DNA of 64,000 bases from Paramacrobiotus metropolitanus. Taxonomy: Eukaryota; Tardigrada; Eutardigrada; Parachela; Macrobiotidae. A model generated the notes under the pieces. That model was not told the origin of the DNA and did not search any database. It saw only the letters and a program-made list of their open reading frames with translations. Positions 33,219 through 45,900 of the stretch are shown here, in pieces; the stretch's first letter is position 1; each line of letters starts with the position of its first letter. The translations under genes and the position numbers were made by a program. The stretch spans positions 372,001-436,000 of the forward strand of contig NW_026570289.1 of assembly GCF_019649055.1 (NCBI RefSeq), in the 5' to 3' direction.

Positions 33219-36200
33219 GAAGGGAACGCATAAGAAACCGAAAACAGTTCGAGCTTGGACACACGAAATCCAAGTCGGATCCACGCCCACAATGGCGATG
33301 TTAGATACCGGAGCGGAGACTTCGCTCATCGAACAACGGTTTTGCGAGAGGAACGGTTTAACGATGCAACCCCTCGGACATTACACCAAAATACTTGGAG
33401 TGGGCGGACAAGTCGCCTTTGTAGTGTCACACTGCTGTACGGCACCTGTAACAATGCAGGGCTTTACTAGCCATCACACATTCCATGTCCAGCCGACCGA
33501 AGCGGATATCCCAGTGCTACTCGGATGCGACTACCTGCATTCGAAGTTCACTTTTATTCTTACACCAATTCCAATTCCGGAACAACCGGAAGGAAAGACG
33601 GTAGTGCAGTCTATCCCGATACCAGAGGCATCGGACACGGTAGGAAACGAAGCTCGGATTAGTCGGCTTGATCACCCGGCGAACTCCACACGTAAAATCT
33701 GCCGCGATTGCCGGGATACGAACCGCACTCTGTTGGAGGAACTAGCACTCCACAACGTGATAGAGCACTATCAGAAACGGATACGCAACGGTACACTACG
33801 AACGGCAAGGACGGTACTGAAGTCTATCCCGATACCAGAGGCACCCGCTGAAGCGGATGCCCAGAACCTAGAACGAGTACGACAAAAGTACCGAACTTGG
33901 TTCTCGGGAGCTCGACACTTTCTCGACCAACGGACGTTGGAGATGGTGACCACTCTGCGACAGAACGGAGCGGTAACTTACGAGCAAATACGGGACGCAC
34001 AACAAATGTGTGAACCTGTAATCGCCCTCATGAATGACATAGAGGACGAAGCATGGGAATGGGAAGATGAACGAATTCCGATCCATCGACAGTACATGGA
34101 ATACGGACTCCCCGTCCCACGACCTTTGGAAATGCCCTGCCAAGAACTAGGCTTTCAACTTTTTGCCTATATGCAGCGAGTTCAGTTGCACGGAGAATCG
34201 TCAACGACCGCATTCTGGCAACGGTATGGCGAAGACACCGCTATAACGCGACATGTTCCCGACCCATTGCCGCCAATTGAGGAGCATACTCCGACCACAG
34301 TGCAATTCGTGAGTAGCCCGGCGAAACCCCAGGATGACGTAATCCTGGAGGAAACTGATAAACCTTATCAGTGTACCATCTGTAAGGACAACATTGACGG
34401 AGTGGTACGGGCCATAAAGGCTCATCACGACTTAACTTGGTCGGACGACAGACCGTCGTCACCGTCACCTCCGCAACAGGAACGGAAGGTAGACCGCTTT
34501 CGGAAGCCCCAACAGACGCGCATCCAATGGCTGAGCGACATAGGCTCACAACCAACCGACCTTGAGAACCAGGACGGAGCAAGTCGACCTACCCAACCGA
34601 CGGAGCAAGTCGACCAAGCCGAAACGACCACACAGGTCGAAGTCGGCAATATACCGCAAGTTGGACAGGAAGACGGAACAACCGTCGAAAACGAAGATTA
34701 CCAGTCGGACGACTCGGATATACAGAGTACGAGTGATTCGGCGGACACAGACTCCGATAACCGACCTTCGGAAGAATCCGAGGAAGAAGACGACGAAGAA
34801 TTCGATCTGTCAGTCCGACACTGTAAGACGGATAAACCGAGCATAAACGACTCGGATGATTCGTCATCGGAGGATGAAGAACCGACCTACGATGTCCGAC
34901 TAACTACGGCATTGCGGACTATAGTTCACACAGAATTTATAGTCGAGCAACCGGAACAAACCGAACAACCGAAGCCGGTCGACTCCGAACAACAGGAAGA
35001 ACTTGACCAACTTAAGGCTTTGCGGGAATTCGGAGGAGGTAAACCGGAGGAAGACGATCTCCAACCTCCAACTTTATTCGTCCAGCAGTTGTCAACCGAA
35101 CAACCGACCTTGGCTAACTTAACCGACCAACAGAAGTCGGAGCATTTCAACACATGGAAAGCACGAGTCGCCAAAGTAACGACGATCGAGGAGTTGGACC
35201 TGGACAACAAATGCCCAGAAGTCCACCACCTAAAGCTGGATCCCCACGTAGAGACGAAAGCGCTAGACCGACAAGTCGTCTTCAACAGCGAGCGAGTCTC
35301 TCTCCCAGCATGGTCAACATGTTCGATAAAGGTACGGACGGCCAAACCAATGGACCCGAGAAGACCAATTTACTTCTCTACCCTACAACGGGTAGTCCGA
35401 CCTATCCGGCCAATCGAAGCCAAGATCGACATCCGACCGACAAACGACACGGCCTGGATAAACATTCAGAACACGACTCACCAAACAAAGGTGCTGAAGA
35501 AAGGTGTTCGACTCGGACATATGCAATACGCCGATGTCTATGAACCGGAAATCAACAATGCATTCGTCGAATGGGAACTCCCACACAGAGTGGCGAAGAC
35601 TTGGCCCCCGACTCGGGAAGCAAAGCCAAAACCCCAATTCGAAGTTTTCGAGGCAACAGGAGTTCGAGCCCAACGGAAGGTCAAACTCATCCCTCGAGCC
35701 GTAACTATGGTAGAAGTCGTCCTGGACGTACCGGTATCCAAGGACCAGAAATTGATGTACCTCGGTGAATCCGACCCCAAACGAGACGGAGTCGAATTCA
35801 TGGACGGCGTAACCAAGCATGACGGGAAACGATTCACCGTCATGGTGGCAAACCACACTCATCGCGAGGTGACCTTACGCAAAGGTGCCCCGATGGGTCG
35901 AGCCGAAGCATTTACAATGATGACGGACGACCAAAAAGTCGAAGAAGCACGAGTCAACACGGCTGAAGTCGAGCAGGAAGACGCGGAATCCCAAGAGGAG
36001 CGACGAAGAATCATCGACTCCATGAACTTCGGTAAAAACTTAACCGACGAGCAACTAGCCAAACTGAAGGCAGTTGCATGGGATTACCGGACCGTATTTC
36101 CGACCTCGAAGAAACCTTACGGAGACGTCAAAGGGGTAACACATACCATTGATGTCCAAGGGGCGCAGCCGATTAAGATGAACCCCACCAGGACAAGCTG

Positions 36201-39200
36201 GAAGGGACGTGAATTCATCCAAAAACACGTGCAAGAGATGCTCGACCAAGGAGTTATCGAACCGTCATCGGCTGCATGGAGCTTCCCCGTCGTCTTAGCC
36301 GCGAAACGGAACGGAGACGGCACGGTAGGAACACGCTTCTGCATCAACTATATCAAGTTGAATGCAGTTACGAAGAAGAACAACTACCCACTACCAAACC
36401 CGGACGAGCTACTGGACCGATGTGCCGGAATGGAATACTACGGCAAGGTAGACTGTCAGTCCGGCTTTTGGCAAATCCCCATGGATGAACAGTCCAAGGA
36501 CTACACGACCTTCGTAACACCCGAAGGCATGTGGCGATTTAACCGTATGCCGTTTGGAGTCTGCAACGGACCAGCAACTTTCCAAATGCATATGGACAAG
36601 ATCACGGCATCAGCTCGGAAGAAGGGTGTGTTCGCCTACATTGACGATATCATCTTCTTCGGCAAAACGTTCGAAGACTTCCTTGAGGCTTTCCGAGCAA
36701 CCCTCGAATGCCTCCGTGATGCTGGATTTACGGTCAAACCCTCCAAATGCGAGGTCGGAACGGACAGACTGCTGTTCCTGGGACATGTTCTTAGTAAAAA
36801 CGGAGTCCAGACCGATGACGAGAAAGTGGCCTGTATCGCAGAACAAAGCTGCCCGAGAACTGAACGGCAACTTAGGTCGTTCCTCGGACTGGCCAACTAC
36901 TACCGGAAATTCATCCGAGGATACGCTCAGAAAACTTCAAAAATGTACGAGCTCCTCCGGAAGGATAAGAACATCAAGCTCGATTGGACGGAAGCCCACA
37001 CGGCTGAGTTCAACGACATCAAGAAGGCGCTAACCGAAGCACCTGTACTGGCGAAGTTCGACCCGACCAAGAAGACCGTCATCGAATGTGACGCAAGCGG
37101 AGCCGGACTTGGCGCGGTGATCTCACAAGACGATCACCCAATCGCCTACGCCAGTCGAGTCCTACGTGGACCGGAACTCAACTATGGAGTTACCGAATGG
37201 GAATGTTTGGCCGTGGTATGGGCGGTGCAGAAATTTAAACACTTCATCGACCACGGACCATTCACCGTAAGAACGGATCACCGAGCACTGCAGAACCTGC
37301 TCCGATGCGAGTCAAACCGACCTGGCATCAACCCTCGACTAACGAGATGGGCACTGGCTTTACAAGGACGGGACATAACCATCGAGTATAAGCCAGGAGT
37401 TTTCTGCGACAATGCGGACGCCCTGTCGAGATGGCCACTCGAACGTAGTGACGACAAAGATCCACACGAAGAGTTGGACCAAGTCCCCAACTTCGAGGAC
37501 TTCAAGGACGAAATCAAGGTCTGCACAATACGGACTCTTAGACGTCTGAAGGCAAATGCCTCAAAGAAAAGGAAGAAGGATCTGAAGGAACCACCGAAAA
37601 TCCCCCTTCCACCGGTTCTCCCCGGATGCAATGTCATAACCGACTGGGACGACTTGAGTACCACAGAGGTCCGAGTCATTAACATCCCAGCATCGGAGAC
37701 ACCTGAACCGACCATTCGGACCGTCAACACGGCGGAAGATGACGAGTTGGAAGTCGAAAAGACACTCCCACCTCCACCCGAACCGAACGTAGAACTTCGG
37801 AAAGCGCAGTTGCGAGACCCACAACTACGCAAAATCATTGATGAACTGGAACACCCAGAGAACCTTGACCATAAGTCGCAACATCTGGAACATTACCAGA
37901 TGGCGCAAGGAGTCTTGTACAGACTGAAGACCATCAACACAAAGTTGGAACGGTGCTTCGTCGTACCACTCTTTATGCGTAATCAAATCATCCGATCACT
38001 CCACGATGGAAAAACCGGAAACCATTTCGGACGGGAGAAGACGATCGAAGCGCTGAAGCTGCGTTACTATTGGCCACGGATGAATACTGACGCCATTGCC
38101 TACATCGAGAAGTGCCGACAGTGCATCATGACTAATAAGCAACGACGCCCACCACCCGGTAAACTCCAAAAGATGGAAGTCGGTGAAGCCTGGTATCGCA
38201 TCTATGCGGACTTCAAAGGTCCTCTTCCTCGAACGGAGACGAAGGGATACCAGTATATCGCAGTGGTAACCGACCAGCTGACGAAGTTCACCGTAGCTCG
38301 GGCAACAAAGACGAACACCGCGAGGGAATTCGAACGGTTCTTCGTCAAGGACGTCCTCCTAAAGTACGGAATGCCGACCTTCATCCACTCGGACAGAGGG
38401 ACACACTTCACAGCGAAGACGTTCGCTAAGGTCGCAAGGATCTTCGGCATCCAACATACGCTCGGAACTGCCCATCATCCGGAAGGACAAGGACAAGTCG
38501 AACGGCAAATGCAAACGATTTGGGACGGAATAAGGAAGTTCTGCGATGTAAAAGACGGACACCGATGGCACAGAGCCTTGGATTATGTCGTCTGCGGAAT
38601 GAACCGAGCCGTCCATGCCGCGACTAAGTTCTCACCGTTCTACATGATGTACCGTCGACAAATGACCATGCCACAGGACATAGTGGCCGGAACGAATACA
38701 CCGGAAACCTTTACGGATAAGGAACAGTATATCCGACGGATAAAGGAACGACTTCAACGCTCGCACGAGATTGCTCGCATCAACATTGATGAAGCATTCG
38801 AACGGAACGCCGAGCACTACAACAAGAAGAAGTCGAATCCGACCTTCAAACCGAGGGACAAGGTAACGGTGGAATTCCCGACCAAGGACCCAGCTCGGAA
38901 GGAACGCTACGACGGAGTTTGGACGGTCATCAACTATGTTGGCCCAAACAACTTGCTCCTCCGATGCGAAGACGGACGTGAAGACACGGTAGCCGTCGAC
39001 CGAGTTAAACATTGCCGAGTCGAGACAAGTCGACCAGCAACTCGGTCAACTGGCCCGGTAGCCGACCCGACAGAAGGGAAAGCTACTCGGAAGCCGAAAA
39101 AGAAAACGGAAGAAACCGTCGAAAATCCTTCGAATCCGACCAACGATGCGGATAAAACCGAACCGAAGGTGAAGAACAAGCGAGGTCGACCTCGGAAGAA

Positions 39201-39803
39201 ACCTCCGACCGACTTCGAGACACCTGCACTGAAGGAACTTCAGAAGCAAGATGTGATAGCTGCCGACCCAGCACCGACCTCGGAGGAAGTCGACGAGCAC
39301 AAAGCTCAGCCGACCACCGAGCAGCCGAAGAAGTCGGATGATAAGTCGGAAACGCCGGTCCAGCCAGCCAACCAACTAACAGAGGAACCGAAGTCGGCAA
39401 CAAAGCCAGCTCGGAAAGAAGAGGACGGTAAAGCAAACCGACCCGTCGGCACCGACCACAGAGGCCGTTGTAGCCGACTCGGCAGTCCAACCGACCAAGC
39501 CAAAGCGCAAGTATACGAAGCGGAAGGTCGACTTACCTAGTACATCGGCGCCGACCACGGAAGTCGTAGCAGCCGACCAGGCAGTCGAACCGACTAAGCC
39601 GAAGCGGAAGTACGGTACAGCTCAAGAAACCGAAGCTAACGGCACAACAGATGCTGGAGGAAACAGAAGTCGCTGAAGATGAAGCCCATAAGGAAATCCT
39701 CGAACGAATTACCGAAGGACGGGCGGACTCGGAGAAACCAGTCAAAACAGCAAAACCTAAGACACCCAAAACAGCAGTCACAACAGAACAGACTCAGTCA
39801 TAG
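33211..39803 (+). CDS. pol: pol polyprotein: protease, reverse transcriptase, RNase H, integrase, AT-hook tail
   Basis: The frame is open from 33211; the first ATG is 33292 (2,082 codons to TAG 39540). Counting from that ATG: aspartic protease LDTGAETSLI (residue 4 on; its first strand lies upstream of the ATG, supporting entry by frameshift). A long spacer follows with two C-x2-C-x13-H modules (residues 137 and 361) and acidic stretches. RT spans about 965-1150 with FAYIDD at 1114-1119. RNase H has DASGAGLGAV (1267) and TDHRALQNLL. Integrase has an H2C2 zinc finger (near 1576-1615), then D..D..E in YADFKG, HSDRGTHF (1697) and PEGQGQVERQ. A GPY-like module follows (YDGVWTVINYVGPNNLLLRC), then AT-hook KRGRPRKKP (about 1963). 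Coding continues past 39540 in another frame after a CCC run near 39441, with a tandem TKPKRKY repeat, to TAG at 39801-39803. This makes DNA copies and inserts them. Confidence 0.95.
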
Positions 39804-39946
39804 GGCCATAGGCGTAAAACTTAGAATAAGTTTTAGGTAGCTTAACAGTAGCTAGATATAGATGGACCTTTGGTGTCGAAATGGAACCTCTTCAGTTGAC
39901 CGGAACATCTTCAGTTGAATGTACGGGAGTTGGTAGAATTCTAACG

Positions 39947-39970
39947 CGCCGTATTTCCTTTCCTTGACAG
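39947..39970 (+). promoter_or_regulatory. Splice acceptor and branch site before ORF4
   Basis: TTCTAAC (39938-39944) is a branch-point match. The pyrimidine run CGTATTTCCTTTCCTTGACAG ends with AG at 39969-39970. The ORF4 ATG follows 9 bases later (39980), in a frame open from the acceptor. Confidence 0.6.
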
Positions 39971-39979
39971 CAAGCGACA

Positions 39980-42900
39980 ATGTCAGGCCGTCACCGACAC
40001 GACCCACCTTCCAGCGGATCAAATAGCGGACGTAGTGGCAGCGGATCGAACCGATCACAGCCCTACCCGACTTCTTACACGAGTCATCGCTCGACATCGC
40101 GATCGGATAATTCGCGGTCGGCCACACAGACGCCCTTACCGCAGGTAGATAACCCTAGTGCTAACTTAACAGCTAATGTGTTAGCAGGTCTTACGGTCGG
40201 GTCCCAACGTGGAGCGATACCGCCGCAGGTTTTGCCGCCGAACACAGCAGTCGATACCACAGGCTGTCTGTGGAACCTCGGTACTGGAACGAGTCAAACG
40301 ACTCCGGTAACGGCAGCGGACCTACATGGTCAAATGCCACCGTATCGGTGGTCGGCACCGACAACAATAGTCGGACCGACCAGCTCGGCATCAACAATGA
40401 TGACCGGAGCAGCTTACCCGTCACCGACAATGGTGTCAGGGATGGCGAATACGCCTGCAACGGTCTACATGGTGCCCACAATGGCGCCAGGGATGGCCAA
40501 CATAGCCGGTCCGATCTACACGACGCCCACATTGGCGCCGAGTAGTTTCCCATACACTCCACCGGCGATGCGATTTGCATCAATTCCGCCAACGTCGGGA
40601 ATGCCACCCCCACAAATCGCAACGATCAGTATGGTCAACCCGGATGGCACACTTTCGCCACCAAGGCCAATATTGCTCACGCCACCGACTTCGCCGACCC
40701 ATTTCCGACCACCCGGACAACAAAGTTCCTGGATGGATCCGAATGCGACGACCCACTTAATGAACCGGCTGAATCAGCACAGAAGTCAGGTCGGAGGACA
40801 GAGCCAACAAGTGCCTGTTTCGACGACGGCCACACAGGTCGTAACGTCGATGCCTCCACCTTTGGTGGTCGTCCAAGAAATTAACACCAACGGAAGGACG
40901 GACGAAGAACTCCGCCAACAAGCGAAATTGGCTCGTGCTCACATAGACACGATTAGCCACGCGTTGACGCAGACTTCGCAGATGGATCCAAGCCACGCCG
41001 ACTATCGAGCGGCACTATTAAATCAGCTCTCTTATAATGAGACACGGCTGAACGAGGCTACCAAGACGCTCTATCAAAGGGAACAGCAATCCCTCCGAAT
41101 CTGCCAGCAGGCAGTAGCTCGAAATGTGGCCCAGAGACTGGGAGACCCAGAACCAGACCCTTCCTCGATAACCACACAGGTTGTCGTACCGACGTCCCAG
41201 CCAACTCCGTCGACTTCGGAAGGCCAACAAGTGCCTGGCCGAACACCGTCGTTGGAGATCGGAAAACTCCGCGTCCAGAAGGAGGAGGCCATGAAGGAGG
41301 CAATTAAACTCAGAATGAGTTACTCAAAAATCCCCCATACATCGGAGAACTACTCGGCCGAGATGGGAAGGATAGGCCGAGAGGAACAACAATGTACCGA
41401 TCAGGCCGCTCACCTGGAAAGGAAGATACGAGCCGAGGAACGGAACTTGCGCTCGTCCGGAGTCTCAGCACCGACCACACAGGCGGTGATTGATGAGGAA
41501 ATCCGGTTAGCTCGGCTGGACGCTTTAGCGCAAAAACGCGACGAATACCTCCACAGGATCGACGAGGCGAAGCAACGCCTGCCCACACTCGATCCGACCA
41601 AGGAACATCATCATCGAATTTTCCAGAGCAATCTCGAACTGATTGACCACTGGACAAAGAAATACATGGAGCAGGAGAATGAAATCCGAGCACTCCAACC
41701 GGTGACGACCCAACCAGCGGCCGTACCGACGAGCCAACCCCAACCGATGATGACGGTGAACGTAGGCCAAGGATTGTTACCAATCCAGATCCCGGCTTTC
41801 CAACAGCCGACACAGCAGGTCCCACAAGAACTACCGGTATCCCCGCTCCCAACACTGCAGGAGCTACGGGCATTCTTAAGAATGGCTGGAATAGTTGTGG
41901 AACGAATGGGCGCGGTCATGGAAGATACACAGGCCGGAACTCCTGAATGGCAAGCCCTTGAACACAACGGGAAAGTCATTCGCGATTATATGGCAGGACT
42001 TCAGTCATACTTGACTACCGGACTGCCAACAACGATGGCAGAATTGACCGTCATCCGAACAAGGATGCAGAATGCGCAAAACCGCATCGATCGTCATCAC
42101 CACCTGACCCAGAACTTGGAAGCAGCGGAACGGAGGTCGTCAGCCGTACCAACCCCTCAGATAACGGATGTACGGGCCGCCATCGAGGTCGGAAATCGAA
42201 TCCTCGACGGCATAAGGATGACGCAAGGTGGAGATTTACCAGCTATCGCCAACAGAGCTCAGATAGTCAACGACCTCCACCGAAGCTTGCGCATCGCCCG
42301 CCAATTACTTGAACTACGTGACGGGATAACGACAGATGACCAAGCCGTCCGACTGAACATGCATTACCGTAGGATTCAACAGATAATCCAGAGCCAGACG
42401 GGTGGAACCGAACAACAGGTCCCCCAGCTCAGGTATCATGCAATGGCACTTCAGATTGGACAGGATGACCAGACGACAGAAGTCTGGAAAACCATCCTCG
42501 ACGGCAAAGAAGCCCTCCAAGCCATCTATGGACGGATAGCCAATGGAATCCAGAATCCCACCGACTTAGATCCAGTTCGGAAAATTAACGATCTCATAGC
42601 TCACATAGGGCTAACTGAAGATCTTACTCGGTACGGCTTGCCCACCACAGAGGTGGACAAGCACCGACTCCGAACAGCCATGGATCAGGTAAAAACGGCT
42701 ATCCTGGCGGAGAAGGAGAAACCTCCGACCTCACTGACGGATGGCGCCCAACCGACGACGCTACCCTCGATAGCCATGGTGACTTCACCAATATCGTCGC
42801 CTCCACCACTACCGACCACACAGGTCGATAGTGGAGCTCACCCGCCGAATACACAAGTGTTCGACCCGGCACGTCTGCGGACGCTCGAAACACTGAAACG

Positions 42901-45900
42901 GAGACGGGACGAAGCGGTTAAACAGTCCAACACAATTAGGGAACGGATGCAGAACCTCCCAACAAGCGGAGCCGACCATCCCCAGAAGTTCCAAGTTCTG
43001 CTGAATCAGTACAAACAAGTGTCTGACAGCCTTACGGAACTCGATAAACTAATTCAGGTTGAACAACACATGATTCAACTAACCGCTACACCGCGATCGG
43101 CGAAGACCACACAGGCCTTAGCCACACCAGCTGTAGACGGCGAAAAGACATTCGCTGACGCAAAAGCCGCCGTGGAGGAGGCCAAGCAAATTCTGACAAA
43201 GGTATACGAACGTTCCCGACAAGGCTTGGAACGCTTCGCCTTGCAGAAGATAAACGACTTCACAACTCACATAGAGTTAGTCGAAAATTTGATCCGAAGC
43301 GGGATGCCACAGACGTTGGCGCATCAACAGCTAGTACAGCCAGGAGTCGAACTATTGTCGAAACTTAATGCCGACAACCGGAGCATTCTAACCTTACCGT
43401 CGACGACGACCACACAGGCCGCAACGTCGACATTACCAGCCAAACGAAGCCAATGCCGACCAGCCGACTCCGATACGGAGACTTCGGATGCATTACCGTC
43501 GACCTCATCAGCCATGGAAATGCACTCGGCAATGCGGAAAAGCCGCAGGGAAAAGATGGCTGGAATAATAACCGACGGGTGGAATCTACTGGAACACCTC
43601 CAGCGATCCTTTGTCAACGAGACACCGTCCGATCCCGAAACTCTTAAAGTGGCGAGACAGAAAATGAACGACCTGATGGCCTACCTGAAAAAGGCGGACA
43701 TCCTCATGGGTAAAAGTGAACCAACCGAGGCCGACGAACGGCAACTCAGGTCGGTAGTCGAACGGATCACAGAGATCCTCGACGCGGAACCGGCATACTC
43801 TAAGCGGATTCCGACTCCATCGCCACCTCGCCGAGCAGCACCGACTACGACAGCGGTGATGACTCTAGTCGGCACGACACCGATGGAAAACCCAATCGCC
43901 AACATGGACATAATCACCCAAGCGGGACAGGATTTAGCCGATATCTTCTTTCACCGACTCAGTGGAACCTTAACGGAACAAGAGGAAACCGACCTCACCC
44001 GAATCGACCGAGCATTACGACTCGAGTTGGATTGGGCCGACACTCTAGGCTCATGGGAGATTCCACCGCCGGGTCCGAACCGAGACCGGCTTATCGAAGC
44101 ACTTCAGTCGGTGATCGACTACGTCAAACAGTACTTGGCAAACCCGAACAAAGCGGGAGCACCAGTACCAGCTCGGGAGAGAACACCTTCCCCAGTCCCA
44201 TCAGTTGGACTCGACGTCGAACTTCCATTCACCGAAGTAGTTGAACAAAAAGAAGTCAACATCGGTGAAGTCGAAGATCAGTATCGAGAAGCGGTCGAAG
44301 TTATGGAGAAGCTCGGAAAACAACTCCGGGAGCTCGACCCTAACAACGCTACGGAGAAACAGATGCGTGACGCCTTGGACCAGCAGTATACTATCTGCTC
44401 AAGGCGGGTCGAAGATTTGTGGAAGGTCCTAGAAGCTAACCCACAAAGGGTTCAGCCGACCTCCATTCAGCCACAGCCGACTACTTCACAGCAACCGCCC
44501 GAGCCCACAATGGCCGAACAGCGGGCAGAGCTTGATCAGAGGTTGGCTCGTGCTAAGAAGATTGCTGCCGACTTACAACGACAAGTCGACAGTATGGACG
44601 GAACAGATCCGACCATCTGCAACATACGGACAGCAATCGGAGATCAACTTAAGATTTCCCAAATGCACGTCCAAGACATAGAGGCGGAGTATGACATGCT
44701 CCGACGCAAATGGATGACGGATAAGACACGTCACGAACGACTTGAGAGATACCGGAAGGAAACGCAACAAGACGCATCCGGTTCACAACAGCCGAACACT
44801 TCGAGTCAGCCGACCTCAACAATGAGTTTGGCTCAATCGAAGCCGATGGAAATGGCCGACCGGCCCATGTCTCCGGCTACAGAAGCTCGGATCATGGAAG
44901 CCATACCGGACACGGATGAGTTGCCGAGTACGGTCGCGCCACATATAGCCAAATTGTTGACCCGAGTAGCGGAACTCATCACAGAGATGAGAGCCCGCAG
45001 AAATTTTTGCGTCGACAACAGTCAGGAAGCAAACGACTTGGATCGAGACATCCTGGCCTGGGGAAATAACGCTCGGTTCATACGACGACTTTGTCATCCG
45101 GACGCCCCCCAAACGACCAGGACTCGACAACACCTGATTCGTACTACATCATGGTTGGAAACCAGGGTAAACGAGTACGAGGAAGAGAAGGAACGGGACA
45201 AGGAACAGGAGTCAACCAGCGTGGCAACAAACGCCATGGCTGAAGGTCGGTCGTCTCGGATCACAAAGATCCAGACGGCTCGGAAACCGACTTTCGACTC
45301 CGTCCGACTTCCACCTCCAGCCCCACCAGCCAAACCCGACCTTGAATGGATAAAAGCAGTTAACACACAGTTACTGCGAGCGGACGCTGTTATCCTCGAA
45401 CTCCGAAAAATGATGGACGAAACCGACCAGCGGAGTCCACAGTATTGTCAGATCGACATTAATCTCGGACACTTGGAGAATAACACCAAGGAAGCCCGAT
45501 TCATCCTCCGACCAACAACAGTGTGGTCGGCTAAGAATCAGGAACGGCTACAAACATTAGTAGCCATGATTCAGTCTTTCGTAGACGACTTCTACAAGCG
45601 GAAGGAAGCGGAAGAGCAACGTAAGCTGAAGAGGCCGCCCTCTGCCAAAAAGCCAAAGGTACAATCGGTCAAACCGACACAGGTAGTCCCACCGGTGAGT
45701 CACCAAGACGAGCCGATGGACGAAGTACCAGTACCACCACTTGAAGGCGACGATGAACCGATGGATACTTCGGAGGAAGTCGGAACAACAGAAGTAATCC
45801 GACCTAAGCCCCTGGAACGACCTACAACGTTACCTGGGCTCTCACAAAGAGAACCACAGAGTGAACGAACACCTGATGGTCGACTTATCCTCCAACCAGG

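Noticed and set aside
35300-35920. dUTPase domain between protease and RT
   Set aside because: The stretch with KKGVRLGHMQYADVYEP and LRKGAPMGRAE has the beta-rich pattern common before RT in Ty3 Pol, but the ordered dUTPase motifs are missing.
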